In this document: in pieces, positions 1 to 8,573 of the stretch
Position numbering within the stretch: position 1 is the stretch's first letter
How the letters are laid out: every line of letters starts with the position of its first letter
DNA from: Crocinitomicaceae bacterium
GTDB taxonomy: Bacteria > Bacteroidota > Bacteroidia > Flavobacteriales_D > Crocinitomicaceae
Direction: 5' to 3'
Assembly: GCA_028689775.1 (NCBI GenBank)
Contig: JAQVCM010000001.1
Span: 236,726-300,725, forward strand
Length of the DNA stretch: 64,000 nt
Translations under genes and position numbers: made by a program
The notes under the pieces: generated by a model
Database searches by the model: none
The model's input: only the letters and a program-made list of their open reading frames with translations
What the model was told of the DNA's origin: nothing

Positions 1-42
1 ATACTTGCTAAAATAATGATAATAGATAAAAAAGCTGTCATG

Positions 43-1296
43 TTATGTGTTTAATTTTTCTTTTAATTCTTCAATTCGTTTTGCAAAGAAAATCTTTTTT
101 TCTGGATTTGTCAACATTAATTGTTCATAAGCTGTAATTGCTTTCGGAAAATTGCCTTGCATGGCGAAAATTTCAGCTAATGTTTCAGAGTAAATCAGTC
201 CGTCTGTACTGATGCTTTCTTTGGCTTTTTTGGAAGGAGAATAAAACTCTTTCTTCACTTTTGAGATCTTAGGCTCGGTGTTAATGAAGTTTTCTATCAA
301 GTCAACTTTTTGATTGATAGTTTGTTGCACCTCTTTTTCTTTTTCTTTTATTTCTACCGATGCACTTGTTGCTGCTGACGTATTTCCGGATCTCAACCAA
401 GAAGTAAAGCTCATTTTTGAGTTTTCAATTTCAACTTTTTCTGCAACATGATGCGCTTGATTTATTTCTGATTTTTTTTCAACAACTTCAACTTCTTGAA
501 TGGTTTGTTCTAAATTATCGCTATAAATCGTTTCAACAATTTCAGAAATGATGGCTAGATCCAAATCTGAAATCTTATTTTCCACTGAGATTTCTGCTGC
601 TTTGGACTCTAAAAATTCTTCCGCTTTTAAGTTCGTTTCTTCTTCGATTTCAGGAGTGGATAAATTTAATTCTTCCACGATTTCCTCGGAAATTTCAATC
701 AGAACTGGATCTTCATCAATCTCAGTCAAATCTTTTGATTCTGATTCGATTTCTTCGATCGTTTCCGCATTTTCAATGATGTCAACTGCAGCATTTAAAA
801 GTGTATCACGATCTGATTCGACATATTCATCGATCAGTCCTTTCTCAAAGAGTATTTCTGAGGAAATTTCCTGTAGCAAATCATCTTCTTCCGCAACGGT
901 GTGATTTTCATCTTCGATGGATTCTAATTGATTTACTTCCGATGGCGCATCAACACTTGATTCAGAAGTTTGAAGAACCGCAACATCTTGGATCAATTCG
1001 ATTGTTTCAGTTGTTTCCAATTCAGCTTCAACTTCTGTTTGAACTTCAGCTTCAGTATGTTGCTTTTGATCGTGAATTAAATCATACAATTTCATGCGAT
1101 CTGTCACACGATACGCGTGCTTTTGCAAAGCTTCATCAAAACCAATGTCGTTTTGCAAGGAAAGTGATTTCAAATATAAGATTGAAAATACTTGTGCATA
1201 CGGATATTTCTCAGCCAATTCTTGCAATACCGGAGTTTCAGCAGGTAAGCAGGAATTTGGATTTGATATTCGGATTGCGATTTGGTCTAAGTTCAT
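43..1296 (-). CDS. Acidic protein with C-terminal TPR-like repeat
   Basis: A 417-residue protein with three visible parts. The N-terminal ~75 residues are a compact, leucine-rich helical segment (LQELAEKYPYAQVFSILYLK). Residues ~80-300 are a low-complexity region dominated by Glu, Ile and Ser that looks disordered. The last ~50 residues form one TPR-like helical hairpin (LAEIFAMQGNFPKAITAYEQLM). There is no signal peptide or membrane segment, so it is probably cytoplasmic. It starts only 2 bases after the lptE stop and is likely the last gene of the miaB / sigma-54 activator / lptE run. Function is unknown; the TPR suggests protein-protein contact. The Glu-rich centre makes homology calls across that part unreliable. 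Confidence 0.8.
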   Translation of the reverse strand: MNLDQIAIRISNPNSCLPAETPVLQELAEKYPYAQVFSILYLKSLSLQNDIGFDEALQKHAYRVTDRMKLYDLIHDQKQHTEAEVQTEVEAELETTETIELIQDVAVLQTSESSVDAPSEVNQLESIEDENHTVAEEDDLLQEISSEILFEKGLIDEYVESDRDTLLNAAVDIIENAETIEEIESESKDLTEIDEDPVLIEISEEIVEELNLSTPEIEEETNLKAEEFLESKAAEISVENKISDLDLAIISEIVETIYSDNLEQTIQEVEVVEKKSEINQAHHVAEKVEIENSKMSFTSWLRSGNTSAATSASVEIKEKEKEVQQTINQKVDLIENFINTEPKISKVKKEFYSPSKKAKESISTDGLIYSETLAEIFAMQGNFPKAITAYEQLMLTNPEKKIFFAKRIEELKEKLNT

Positions 1297-1298
1297 AA

Positions 1299-1829
1299 TT
1301 ACCAGTTTGAAAGTAATTTATTGATCACGTCTTGAACAATTTGCTTATTGATTTCTTCCAACAACTGTGCTTCTACAACCGATAAATCTGAGTCGGAATT
1401 GTAGTCTGCAAAACGGGTGCTGGTCAAGGTCATTCGATCTTCTGCTAATTTTTCGTTTTCTGCTCGTTCAACATTGATAAAAATGATGAAATTTGTTGAG
1501 ATGGTCAAACGGTTTTTTGCGGCTACGTCTCCAATTTGCATGGCAATTGGCGAAACGTCATAGGCTGTAATTCTTCCTTCGATGTTCAACTGAGAATCGT
1601 TCGGATTTGAATTTAATTTTAAACTCGTATTGTTTTGAACACCTGTTTTAATGGCTTCTGTTAAATCAGCTTGGTAACTTAAAGGTGCGTTGGCAGCATT
1701 GTTTTCCAATGTTTTGACAGAGAAAAACTTCCAACGTTCATCCATAGAACCTTTGTCTTTGAAAGAAATACTCGATGGCCAACAAGAAGCCAGGAGAAAT
1801 ACCAATGCGATGTTCAACAAAATCTTCAT
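1299..1829 (-). CDS. lptE: LptE-like LPS-assembly lipoprotein
   Basis: A 176-residue lipoprotein. A short hydrophobic leader ends in the lipobox LLASC with Cys16, so it should be lipidated and anchored in the outer membrane. The body (SISFKDKGSMDERWKFFSVK, then an alpha/beta sequence with LTISTNFIIFINVE) matches the style of Bacteroidota LptE proteins. LptE plugs the LptD barrel that inserts lipopolysaccharide in the outer membrane. Its stop-side neighbour starts 2 bases away, and its start abuts the stop of the sigma-54 activator gene, so it is co-transcribed. The family call comes from length, lipobox and the miaB / sigma-54 activator / lptE gene order; the sequence itself is poorly conserved. 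Confidence 0.75.
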   Translation of the reverse strand: MKILLNIALVFLLASCWPSSISFKDKGSMDERWKFFSVKTLENNAANAPLSYQADLTEAIKTGVQNNTSLKLNSNPNDSQLNIEGRITAYDVSPIAMQIGDVAAKNRLTISTNFIIFINVERAENEKLAEDRMTLTSTRFADYNSDSDLSVVEAQLLEEINKQIVQDVINKLLSNW

Positions 1830-3076
1830 TATCCGAGTAGGTTATATTCTTTAATTTTTCGATACAAGGTACGTTCAGATATTCCCAATTCTTCAGAAGC
1901 ATGCTTTCTCTTTCCACGGTGTTTTTCTAACGCTTTTTGAATCAATTCTTTTTCTCGTTCTTCCAAAGATAAAGATTCTTCAACTTCTTCGTGCTCTTCG
2001 TAATCATTATTAAATGATTCATCGTGAGTTGGATAAGTTTCTTTTTTCGGGAGTTGTGATGGAGGTAACAAATGTGCACGGTCAGTTACGGGAACAATGT
2101 CGCTATACATTTTTTGAATCATAGCAGATTGATCAGGGTCCAATTGAAAATCGGAACCTTGGTTAATCAATTCGGTAACTAATTTTTTCAAATCGTTTAA
2201 ATCACTTTTCATGTCGAAAAGAAATTTGTACATCAATTCTCGTTCAGAAAAATTTTCTGATTCTCCTTTGTTCACCAATTTTGGAAACTGATCGTCCTGA
2301 GAAGGCAAGTAACCTTCGATCATCGCAGCATCAATTTCTCTTTCGTTTTCGATGACAGAAATTTGTTCGACCAAGTTTTTCAACTGACGAATGTTTCCCG
2401 GCCACGGATATGCTTCTACGATAGCAAGTGCTTCTGGCGTTAATTTGATGGCTGGCATTCTATATTTATCAGCAAAGTCGCTGGCAAATTTACGGAACAA
2501 CAATCCGATATCGTCTTTTCGAGCGCGAAGTGGTGGAAGACTGATTGGAACGGTACTTAAACGGTATAATAAATCTTCTCTAAATTTCCCACTGCGAATT
2601 GCTTGCGCCATGTTTTCGTTGGTCGCAGCTACAACGCGTACGTTGGTTTTAATCACTTTGGATGAACCAACACGAATGAATTCACCTGTTTCCAATACAC
2701 GAAGTAAACGAACTTGCGTTTGCATTGGCAATTCAGCTACTTCATCCAAAAAGATGGTTCCGCCATCTGCCACTTGGAAATAACCTTCGCGACTTCCGCT
2801 GGCACCGGTAAACGAACCTTTTTCGTGACCGAATAACTCAGAGTCGATTGTTCCTTCAGGAATTGCTCCGCAGTTTACAGCGATGTATTCACCGTGTTTG
2901 CGTGAACTCAACTGGTGAATTACTTGCGGTATAATTTCTTTTCCTGTTCCACTTTCTCCCGTTACCAAAACAGAAATATCCGTTGGAGCAACTTGCGCGG
3001 CAACTTCCAATGCCCTATTCAGCAAAGGTGCGTTACCAATAATTGCGAAACGTTGTTTGATTTGTTGTATGTCCAT
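1829..3076 (-). CDS. Sigma-54-dependent transcriptional activator without receiver domain
   Basis: A 415-residue enhancer-binding protein. The AAA+ domain begins almost at the N-terminus: Walker A GESGTGKE at 40-47, the sigma-54 contact loop GSFTGA at 87-92 (the common form is GAFTGA) and Walker B GTIFLDE at 106-112. Next come a glutamate-rich linker (~350-375) and a Fis-type helix-turn-helix at the C-terminus (KHASEELGISERTLYRKIKE). There is no response-regulator, GAF or PAS input domain, so activity is probably set by abundance or by a partner protein. It lies between miaB (13 bases upstream) and lptE (sharing one base). Target promoters cannot be read from this window. Confidence 0.9.
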   Translation of the reverse strand: MDIQQIKQRFAIIGNAPLLNRALEVAAQVAPTDISVLVTGESGTGKEIIPQVIHQLSSRKHGEYIAVNCGAIPEGTIDSELFGHEKGSFTGASGSREGYFQVADGGTIFLDEVAELPMQTQVRLLRVLETGEFIRVGSSKVIKTNVRVVAATNENMAQAIRSGKFREDLLYRLSTVPISLPPLRARKDDIGLLFRKFASDFADKYRMPAIKLTPEALAIVEAYPWPGNIRQLKNLVEQISVIENEREIDAAMIEGYLPSQDDQFPKLVNKGESENFSERELMYKFLFDMKSDLNDLKKLVTELINQGSDFQLDPDQSAMIQKMYSDIVPVTDRAHLLPPSQLPKKETYPTHDESFNNDYEEHEEVEESLSLEEREKELIQKALEKHRGKRKHASEELGISERTLYRKIKEYNLLG

Positions 3077-3089
3077 AAAAATCCTTGAA

Positions 3090-4511
3090 TTAAATTATTT
3101 CACCAATTAAGGTAGCTGAAGTACAACTGTTGATTTTTACGGTAACGTAATCGCCAGGTTTAGAATCTTTCTTTGGGAAAACAACCCGTGCATTGAATGG
3201 ATTTCTACCAGCAAATTCATCAGCTGATTTTTTAGAAACACTTTCAACCAATACTTCTTGTATTTGTCCAACTTGTTTTTCGTTCGATAACAAAGCATTG
3301 GCACGTTGTAAATTGATAATCTCCGTTAATCGACGTGATTTTACTTCTTCTGGAATATCATCTTCATACTTTCTTTCCGCCAATGTTTTCGGACGTTCAG
3401 AATAGGTGTACATGTACGCAAAATCAAATCTCACTTCTTCCATTAAACTCAATGTTGCCTGATGATCTTCCTCGGTTTCACCACAAAATCCAGTAATAAT
3501 ATCGGTTGAAATGGTTGCTGTTGGAAGGTATTTGTGAATTGCAGCAATTCTACCCAAATACCATTCTCTCGTATAACCGCGATTCATTCTTAACAAGACA
3601 TCGTTACTTCCAGATTGAACTGGTAGGTGGATGTACGGACAAATGTTTTCGTATTTCGCCATCACTTGTAAGAACTCGTCGCTCATATCTTTTGGGTGTG
3701 ATGTGGAGAAACGAACGCGTAGTAATGGATTTACCTGCGCTACATTTTCCATCAATTCGGCAAAATTCATGGTTGTTTGTTCAACATCTTTGATTTCACC
3801 TTTGCTGTTCATGTTCCAACGGTAACTATCCACGTTTTGACCCAATAAAGTAACTTCGCGATAGCCCGCTTCAAATAAATCACGGCATTCTTGGATAATC
3901 GTTTGTGGATCTCTTGAACGTTCTCTTCCACGGGTGAAAGGAACCACACAGAATGAACACATGTTGTCGCAACCGCGTGTAATGCTCACAAAAGCACAAA
4001 CACCACCTTTGTCTAAGCGCACAGGCGTAATGTCTGCGTAGGTTTCTTCGCGAGATAATAAAACATTGACAGCACGTTGACCTGAACCAACGTCTTCAAT
4101 TAAATGCGGTAAATCTCTGTAAGAATCTGGACCAGCAACGATGTCAACTAATTTTTCATCTTCCAGAAGCGCTTGCTTCATTCTGCTGGCCATGCAACCC
4201 AAGATTCCCACCACTAATTCGGGATTGGATTGTTTTTGTTTTTTGAAATCAAACAGTCTTTTTTTGATTCGATTCTCTGCGTTTTCGCGAATTGAACAGG
4301 TGTTTAATAAAATTACATCTGCATCTTCTGCGTTGGCAGTAGTTTGAAAGCCATCTTTTGCAAGAATGGACGCAACGACTTCGCTATCTGCAAAGTTCAT
4401 CGCGCAGCCATAGCTCTCGATGTATAATTTTTTTCCTTTTAACTCGGAATTGGTGTCTAAAACTAAAGCTTCACCTTGTCTGGATTCGTCGTGATCTTTG
4501 ATTGTATCCAT
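3090..4511 (-). CDS. miaB: tRNA-2-methylthio-N6-dimethylallyladenosine synthase MiaB
   Basis: A 473-residue radical-SAM methylthiotransferase that adds the 2-methylthio group to i6A37 in tRNAs reading UNN codons. The N-terminal UPF0004 domain has the three cluster cysteines ([27 protein letters not shown]). The radical-SAM motif is CDNMCSFC, followed by [15 protein letters not shown] domain closes the protein (residues ~405-473). Two [4Fe-4S] clusters are therefore expected. It is the first gene of the minus-strand run that continues into the sigma-54 activator and lptE, and has its own TAnnTTTG box about 40 bases upstream. Confidence 0.97.
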   Translation of the reverse strand: MDTIKDHDESRQGEALVLDTNSELKGKKLYIESYGCAMNFADSEVVASILAKDGFQTTANAEDADVILLNTCSIRENAENRIKKRLFDFKKQKQSNPELVVGILGCMASRMKQALLEDEKLVDIVAGPDSYRDLPHLIEDVGSGQRAVNVLLSREETYADITPVRLDKGGVCAFVSITRGCDNMCSFCVVPFTRGRERSRDPQTIIQECRDLFEAGYREVTLLGQNVDSYRWNMNSKGEIKDVEQTTMNFAELMENVAQVNPLLRVRFSTSHPKDMSDEFLQVMAKYENICPYIHLPVQSGSNDVLLRMNRGYTREWYLGRIAAIHKYLPTATISTDIITGFCGETEEDHQATLSLMEEVRFDFAYMYTYSERPKTLAERKYEDDIPEEVKSRRLTEIINLQRANALLSNEKQVGQIQEVLVESVSKKSADEFAGRNPFNARVVFPKKDSKPGDYVTVKINSCTSATLIGEII

Positions 4512-4548
4512 ATATTTATTTGATTTTTTTATTCTGATATTTCGAACG

Positions 4549-4556
4549 CAAAAATA
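4549..4556 (-). promoter_or_regulatory. Predicted -7 promoter box of miaB
   Basis: Read on the minus strand this is TATTTTTG, which fits the Bacteroidota TAnnTTTG -7 element. It lies about 38 bases upstream of the miaB start. Inferred from motif match only. Confidence 0.5.
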
Positions 4557-4658
4557 AGTAAATAAACTGAGTGTGTCAAATTGTCAGTTGTGAAAAATAG
4601 CGTGTAATTCTAGAAAATAGGTAGGATTCGAATCAGCAAGTAATAGTTTCAAAAGTAA

Positions 4659-4690
4659 AAGCGTATAAAATTTACGAAAACTATACGCTT
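4659..4690 (-). terminator. Hairpin downstream of the DUF4783 gene
   Basis: Inverted repeat AAGCGTATA / TATACGCTT with a 14-base loop in the 305-base gap between miaB and the DUF4783 gene. On the minus strand a T-rich stretch follows the stem, so it probably terminates the DUF4783 transcript before the miaB promoter. Apart from this and the miaB promoter, nothing else is seen in the gap. Confidence 0.5.
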
Positions 4691-4816
4691 ATTAAGGCTC
4701 TCAAAGGTAAAGTGTAGGTTGCAATCGATAATTTAATTTAGTTGAGAATCCTGAAAAGAAAGATTCAATTCTTATTTCAAACGATAACTTTGAATAGATT
4801 TAACTCAGATTTAACG

Positions 4817-5200
4817 TTAATTCTTTTCGATGGTCAAGCGTTCAATCTTAAAATCATTGCCCATTTTTTTGAAGTGAATGGAAACCCGAAAACTTTCAGC
4901 CTTGCTGGTATAAATTCCAATTGCAAAAGATCCATCAGCGGATTCTTTTCCTTTGAAATTAAATTTAAAACTAGTAGCTGGCTTTTTAGAGAAAAAATCT
5001 TTCAAAACAAGTGTTGCTTGAGATTGGCTGTAAGCTGCTTCTTTATCCAAGATGGAAATGAGCATTTTCTCTTTCCCCATGTTGGAAATTGCCGTTGCAT
5101 TTCCTGTGCTAAAAGCTGTTTCCAATTCAGAATAGGGTACATCTGCAGGATTTACAAACGAGAAGATAAAAGCGATTAAGAAAGAATATGCGAATGACAT
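4817..5200 (-). CDS. DUF4783 family secreted protein
   Basis: A 127-residue protein with an N-terminal hydrophobic signal peptide (SFAYSFLIAFIFSFVNPADV). The mature part is a small alpha/beta domain (ELETAFSTGNATAISNMGKE ... FKIERLTIEK) of the NTF2-like type assigned to DUF4783 in Bacteroidota. Probably periplasmic. The family has no established biochemical role. It stands alone, with a hairpin terminator after it. Confidence 0.75.
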   Translation of the reverse strand: MSFAYSFLIAFIFSFVNPADVPYSELETAFSTGNATAISNMGKEKMLISILDKEAAYSQSQATLVLKDFFSKKPATSFKFNFKGKESADGSFAIGIYTSKAESFRVSIHFKKMGNDFKIERLTIEKN

Positions 5201-5377
5201 GTTGTATGTTTTTCTAAGTGTATTTCTGGAGAATTACAAGAATGATGCCGAAACAATTTGCGCTCGTCAATGCATTTGTTTTAAGCGGTCTTCGTCTTGA
5301 ATTCAAAAGTAAATATACTACAAATTTTGAATCTTTTAGATGTTTCTATAACAAAGTCATTGGGAAGTCAAAATGCA

Positions 5378-5402
5378 AGGATTTTAAAAAAGCAAAATCC
5401 TT
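5378..5402 (-). terminator. Hairpin at the SDR stop codon
   Basis: AAGGATTTT / AAAATCCTT with a 7-base loop. The stem overlaps the SDR gene stop codon. Likely the terminator of the reductase-reductase-SDR operon, although the downstream U tract is weak. Confidence 0.45.
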
Positions 5403-6093
5403 AAGGCGTCGTCAACGAAACTGGAATAACCGTTCCATGCATCCATTGATGTGCATTCAAAGAAAAATCAGCGATGTATTCCGCCATTTTCTCAGCAGAC
5501 AAAGGTGCTTGTAATCCTGGGAAAGCTTCTTCCAACATCTGTGTTTGAACTGATCCCAAGCATAAACAATTGGTTTTTATTTTGGTGTCCTTGTATTCTT
5601 CTGCAAACAATTCGGTGAAACTTACCAAGGCTGCTTTGGATGTAGAATAGGCTGTTAAACCTGCAAATTTGACCGAACCCTGAAATCCACCAACCGAACT
5701 GATGTTCACAATGTGACCACCGTTTTCAATCATTTTTGGAACGAAAGCTTGTACCGTTTCCATTACGCCAATAATGTTTACTTGGTAACTTTCTTGAAAG
5801 TCTTCACGCGTTAATTCGAGGAACGGTTTGTTGACCAAAGTTCCAGCGTTGTTAATCAATACATCGACATTTTTAATTTTTGAAAACATCGATGTAATTT
5901 GAGATCTTACATCAGAACCGGCAAGGTCTAATGCAAAAGTATGTACATTCGGCATATCGGCATATTGCGATGTACCTTTTGAAAATCGTGCGATTGCAAA
6001 TACGGTATGATTTGGGTTTTGAGCTAAATTCAGCACCAATTCCCGCCCAATTCCACGACTTGCGCCTACTACAACAATATTTTTATGCATCAT
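5401..6093 (-). CDS. Short-chain dehydrogenase/reductase
   Basis: A 230-residue classical SDR with a Rossmann fold. The cofactor motif is GASRGIGREL near the N-terminus, then NNAG (LINNAGTLVNKPF), the catalytic Ser in NISSVGG and the catalytic YSTSK (Tyr-x-x-x-Lys). The Arg-containing turn after beta 2 (IARFSKG) hints at NADPH preference. Substrate is unknown. Its start overlaps the end of the upstream ferredoxin-reductase gene by 11 bases, so it is translationally coupled to that pair. Confidence 0.92.
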   Translation of the reverse strand: MMHKNIVVVGASRGIGRELVLNLAQNPNHTVFAIARFSKGTSQYADMPNVHTFALDLAGSDVRSQITSMFSKIKNVDVLINNAGTLVNKPFLELTREDFQESYQVNIIGVMETVQAFVPKMIENGGHIVNISSVGGFQGSVKFAGLTAYSTSKAALVSFTELFAEEYKDTKIKTNCLCLGSVQTQMLEEAFPGLQAPLSAEKMAEYIADFSLNAHQWMHGTVIPVSLTTP

Positions 6094-7165
6094 AAGAGAT
6101 TAAAACTTCTTCACTCGCTGGATGTGCTTGACATGTCAAAACAAAACCATCTGCTACTTCTTGGTCGGTTAATGCGTAGTTGATAGACATCGTCACTTTT
6201 CCTTTTAAAACTTTTGCGCGACAGGTACAACAAACACCGCCACGACAAGAATACGGAGCATCATAGCCTTCTTTGGAAACGGCATCTAAAATGGTTTTTC
6301 CACCTGCTTTTAAATTCACTGTAAATTCTTCGTCATCTAAAATAACAGTTACTTTACTTGTTCCTGCAAAGGTATTGATTTCAGCAACTTTATCGTCAAC
6401 CAATAAAACGGGCGTGGTGTATAGCTCGAAATGAATTTTGTCTTTTGCAACGCCAAACATTTCCAACACTTCAATTCCTGCTTGGATCATGGTTTCTGGT
6501 CCGCACAAGTAAAAACCGTCTGCTTTCAAAAGTTCTAAATCAGCTTTTACAATTTCAGTGATTTTGTCTTTCTCTAAACGACCTTTTTGGTATCCTTCAA
6601 CCTCTTCACCAGTCAAGAAATGTGTTGTATGAACGCCCTCAGTAGCTGCTAAATCAGCTTCAAACATGATGGTGTTCAACATTCTATTTCCATAAAACAA
6701 TTTCATAGAAGCACCGTTCTTTCTCAAGCTTTTCGCCATGGAGATGATTGGTGTAATTCCACTTCCTGCCGCAAAAGCCACGATGTTTTTAGCGGCTTGA
6801 TTTAATTTAAAATTTCCACTTGGAGGTGCAACAGCTACCAGCATTCCTGCTTTCAAATCGTCGTTTGCCCAATTGGACATCTTACCGTTGTTCACGCGTT
6901 TGATTCCGACTGCAATGTCTTCGTCTTCACCACTGCAAATTGAATAAGATCTTCTTTCTTCGGTTCCGTTGATGATGGTTGAAAGGTTTAAATATTGTCC
7001 TGGAACGAATTTGAATTCACTTTTTAAATCACTCGGTACAATGAAACTAACTCTCACACTGGAAGGAGTTAATTGTTTTACTTCTTTTACTTCCAGTTCG
7101 AAAAATCCTTTTGGACTTGTGCTTTCAACTGTTTCTGTTTTCTTTTTTCTACTAAAAAATCCCAT
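6083..7165 (-). CDS. PaaE-like ferredoxin-NAD(P)H reductase (copy 2)
   Basis: A 360-residue three-domain flavoprotein. An FAD-binding beta barrel (RRSYSICSG, residues ~20-120) is followed by an NAD(P)-binding domain (AAGSGITPIISM, FYGNR, YLCGPETMI) and a C-terminal plant-type [2Fe-2S] ferredoxin domain (CRGGVCCTC, last Cys in LTCQAHP). This is the architecture of the phenylacetyl-CoA epoxidase reductase PaaE and of related oxygenase reductases. No paaABCD or other oxygenase gene is in the window, so the electron acceptor is unknown. It sits 2 bases from its paralogue upstream and overlaps the SDR gene downstream. Confidence 0.9.
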   Translation of the reverse strand: MGFFSRKKKTETVESTSPKGFFELEVKEVKQLTPSSVRVSFIVPSDLKSEFKFVPGQYLNLSTIINGTEERRSYSICSGEDEDIAVGIKRVNNGKMSNWANDDLKAGMLVAVAPPSGNFKLNQAAKNIVAFAAGSGITPIISMAKSLRKNGASMKLFYGNRMLNTIMFEADLAATEGVHTTHFLTGEEVEGYQKGRLEKDKITEIVKADLELLKADGFYLCGPETMIQAGIEVLEMFGVAKDKIHFELYTTPVLLVDDKVAEINTFAGTSKVTVILDDEEFTVNLKAGGKTILDAVSKEGYDAPYSCRGGVCCTCRAKVLKGKVTMSINYALTDQEVADGFVLTCQAHPASEEVLISYDA

Positions 7166-7167
7166 GT

Positions 7168-8238
7168 TTAATCGTCAAATGATATTATTAATTTTTCACT
7201 AGTAGGGTGAGATTGACAAGTCAAAATATAACCAGCTTCAACTTCGTCTTTTTCAAGTGCGTAGTTGACATCCATTCTTGCAGTTCCTTCGATGATTTTC
7301 GCTTTACACGTACAACAAACTCCGCCCTTGCAAGCGTAAGGTAAATCTGCACCTGCTTTGTTTGCCGCATCCAAGATATTTTCTCCGTCGGATTGCAACG
7401 CTAAATCGTATCGATCTCCGTCTAAAATAACGGTTACATTAGCTTCAATCGTTTGTTCTTTCGGTAAATTGATGTCGATTACTTTCTTAGGAGTAGAGGT
7501 GTTGAACAATTCAAAATGAATTTTCTCTTTTGCCAATCCAATTCCTTCAAAGGTTTCTTTCACGGCAAAAATCATTTCTTCGGGACCGCAAACGAAAACT
7601 TCGTCAACTGCGATGCCTTTTAAGAATGCTTGATTTAATTCAACGCATTTCGCGGCATCAATCCTTCCTTTTTGAATTTGATTTCCTAAATTTTCTCTTG
7701 AAAGAACATGTGTTAAGGTAAACTTATCCAAATGTTCATTTTTCAAAGCTTCCAATTCTTCTCTGAAAATGATGGTTCCAAATCGTTTGTTTCCGTAAAA
7801 CAAAGTCACATTACTATTAGGCTCATTCTCCAAAATGGATTTAATCAAGGAGAAAACTGGAGTTACACCACTTCCTGATGCGAAAAACACATAGTTCTTT
7901 GCATTTGTTGCTTGAATATCAGCAGTGAAATTTCCCATTGGAGTCATCACTTGAATTTCATCACCAACTTGGAAAGAATCGTTAGCGTAGGTAGAAAACT
8001 TTCCGAGTTCTACTTTTTTAATTGCAACGCGCCACTCATTTTCATGCGGAGCAGAACACAAAGAGTACGATCTTCTTAAATCTTCTCCATCAATTGTAGT
8101 TCTCAGGGTAAGATATTGACCTGATTTATAAGCGTATGATTTTTTTAAATCGTCTGGAAGTTCAAAAGAAACGGAAATGGTTTCTTCGGTTTCTCTCTTA
8201 ATTTCAGCAATCTTAAGCGTATGAAATGTTGGTGTCAT
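7168..8238 (-). CDS. PaaE-like ferredoxin-NAD(P)H reductase (copy 1)
   Basis: A 356-residue paralogue of the following gene with the same order of domains: FAD barrel (RRSYSLCSAPHENEW), NAD(P) domain (FASGSGVTPVFSL, FYGNKR, FVCGPEEMI) and C-terminal [2Fe-2S] domain (CKGGVCCTCKAKI, LTCQSHP). All four cluster cysteines and the FAD motif are present, so both copies should be active. It is the first gene of a three-gene operon with its paralogue and an SDR, with a TAnnTTTG box about 22 bases upstream. The tandem copies look like a local duplication that has since diverged. Confidence 0.9.
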   Translation of the reverse strand: MTPTFHTLKIAEIKRETEETISVSFELPDDLKKSYAYKSGQYLTLRTTIDGEDLRRSYSLCSAPHENEWRVAIKKVELGKFSTYANDSFQVGDEIQVMTPMGNFTADIQATNAKNYVFFASGSGVTPVFSLIKSILENEPNSNVTLFYGNKRFGTIIFREELEALKNEHLDKFTLTHVLSRENLGNQIQKGRIDAAKCVELNQAFLKGIAVDEVFVCGPEEMIFAVKETFEGIGLAKEKIHFELFNTSTPKKVIDINLPKEQTIEANVTVILDGDRYDLALQSDGENILDAANKAGADLPYACKGGVCCTCKAKIIEGTARMDVNYALEKDEVEAGYILTCQSHPTSEKLIISFDD

Positions 8239-8259
8239 GCAATAAATCTGTTAATTGCA

Positions 8260-8267
8260 CAAATTTA
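8260..8267 (-). promoter_or_regulatory. Predicted -7 box of the reductase operon
   Basis: TAAATTTG on the minus strand, a match to TAnnTTTG, about 22 bases upstream of the first reductase gene. Confidence 0.5.
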
Positions 8268-8329
8268 ACGAAAGTTTCTGAGCTAAGAAGCGGATTGTTA
8301 AAAACGGTGATTATTAATTATGGATGATT

Positions 8330-8363
8330 TTTATCTTGTTGTGGACTTTATCTTGTTGTGGAC
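8330..8363. repeat. Exact 17-bp tandem duplication
   Basis: TTTATCTTGTTGTGGAC occurs twice head to tail (8330-8346 and 8347-8363) in the 335-base gap between two divergent genes. It is probably a replication slippage product. Besides this and the reductase promoter nothing else is recognised in the gap. Confidence 0.8.
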
Positions 8364-8573
8364 GCAATGCATTTTTTTCCACTAAACTTTTTAAAATACA
8401 CTTTACTCAAACCTAGTGCCTTTCAAGAGGTTTAATTTGTTCGTTCGATTTTTATTGGACCACATTGAAAATGAATCTTGTGAGAACGAAAATGATTTTT
8501 TAAGAGAAAAGAATGTTGTACTTTTATTACCAACAATGACATTACCATTTAAAAACCTCTAATTGCTATTATA

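Noticed and set aside
548..904. Ser-rich plus-strand ORF of 118 codons
   Set aside because: It is the complement of the Glu-rich region of the acidic protein; Glu codons read backwards give Ser and Phe runs.
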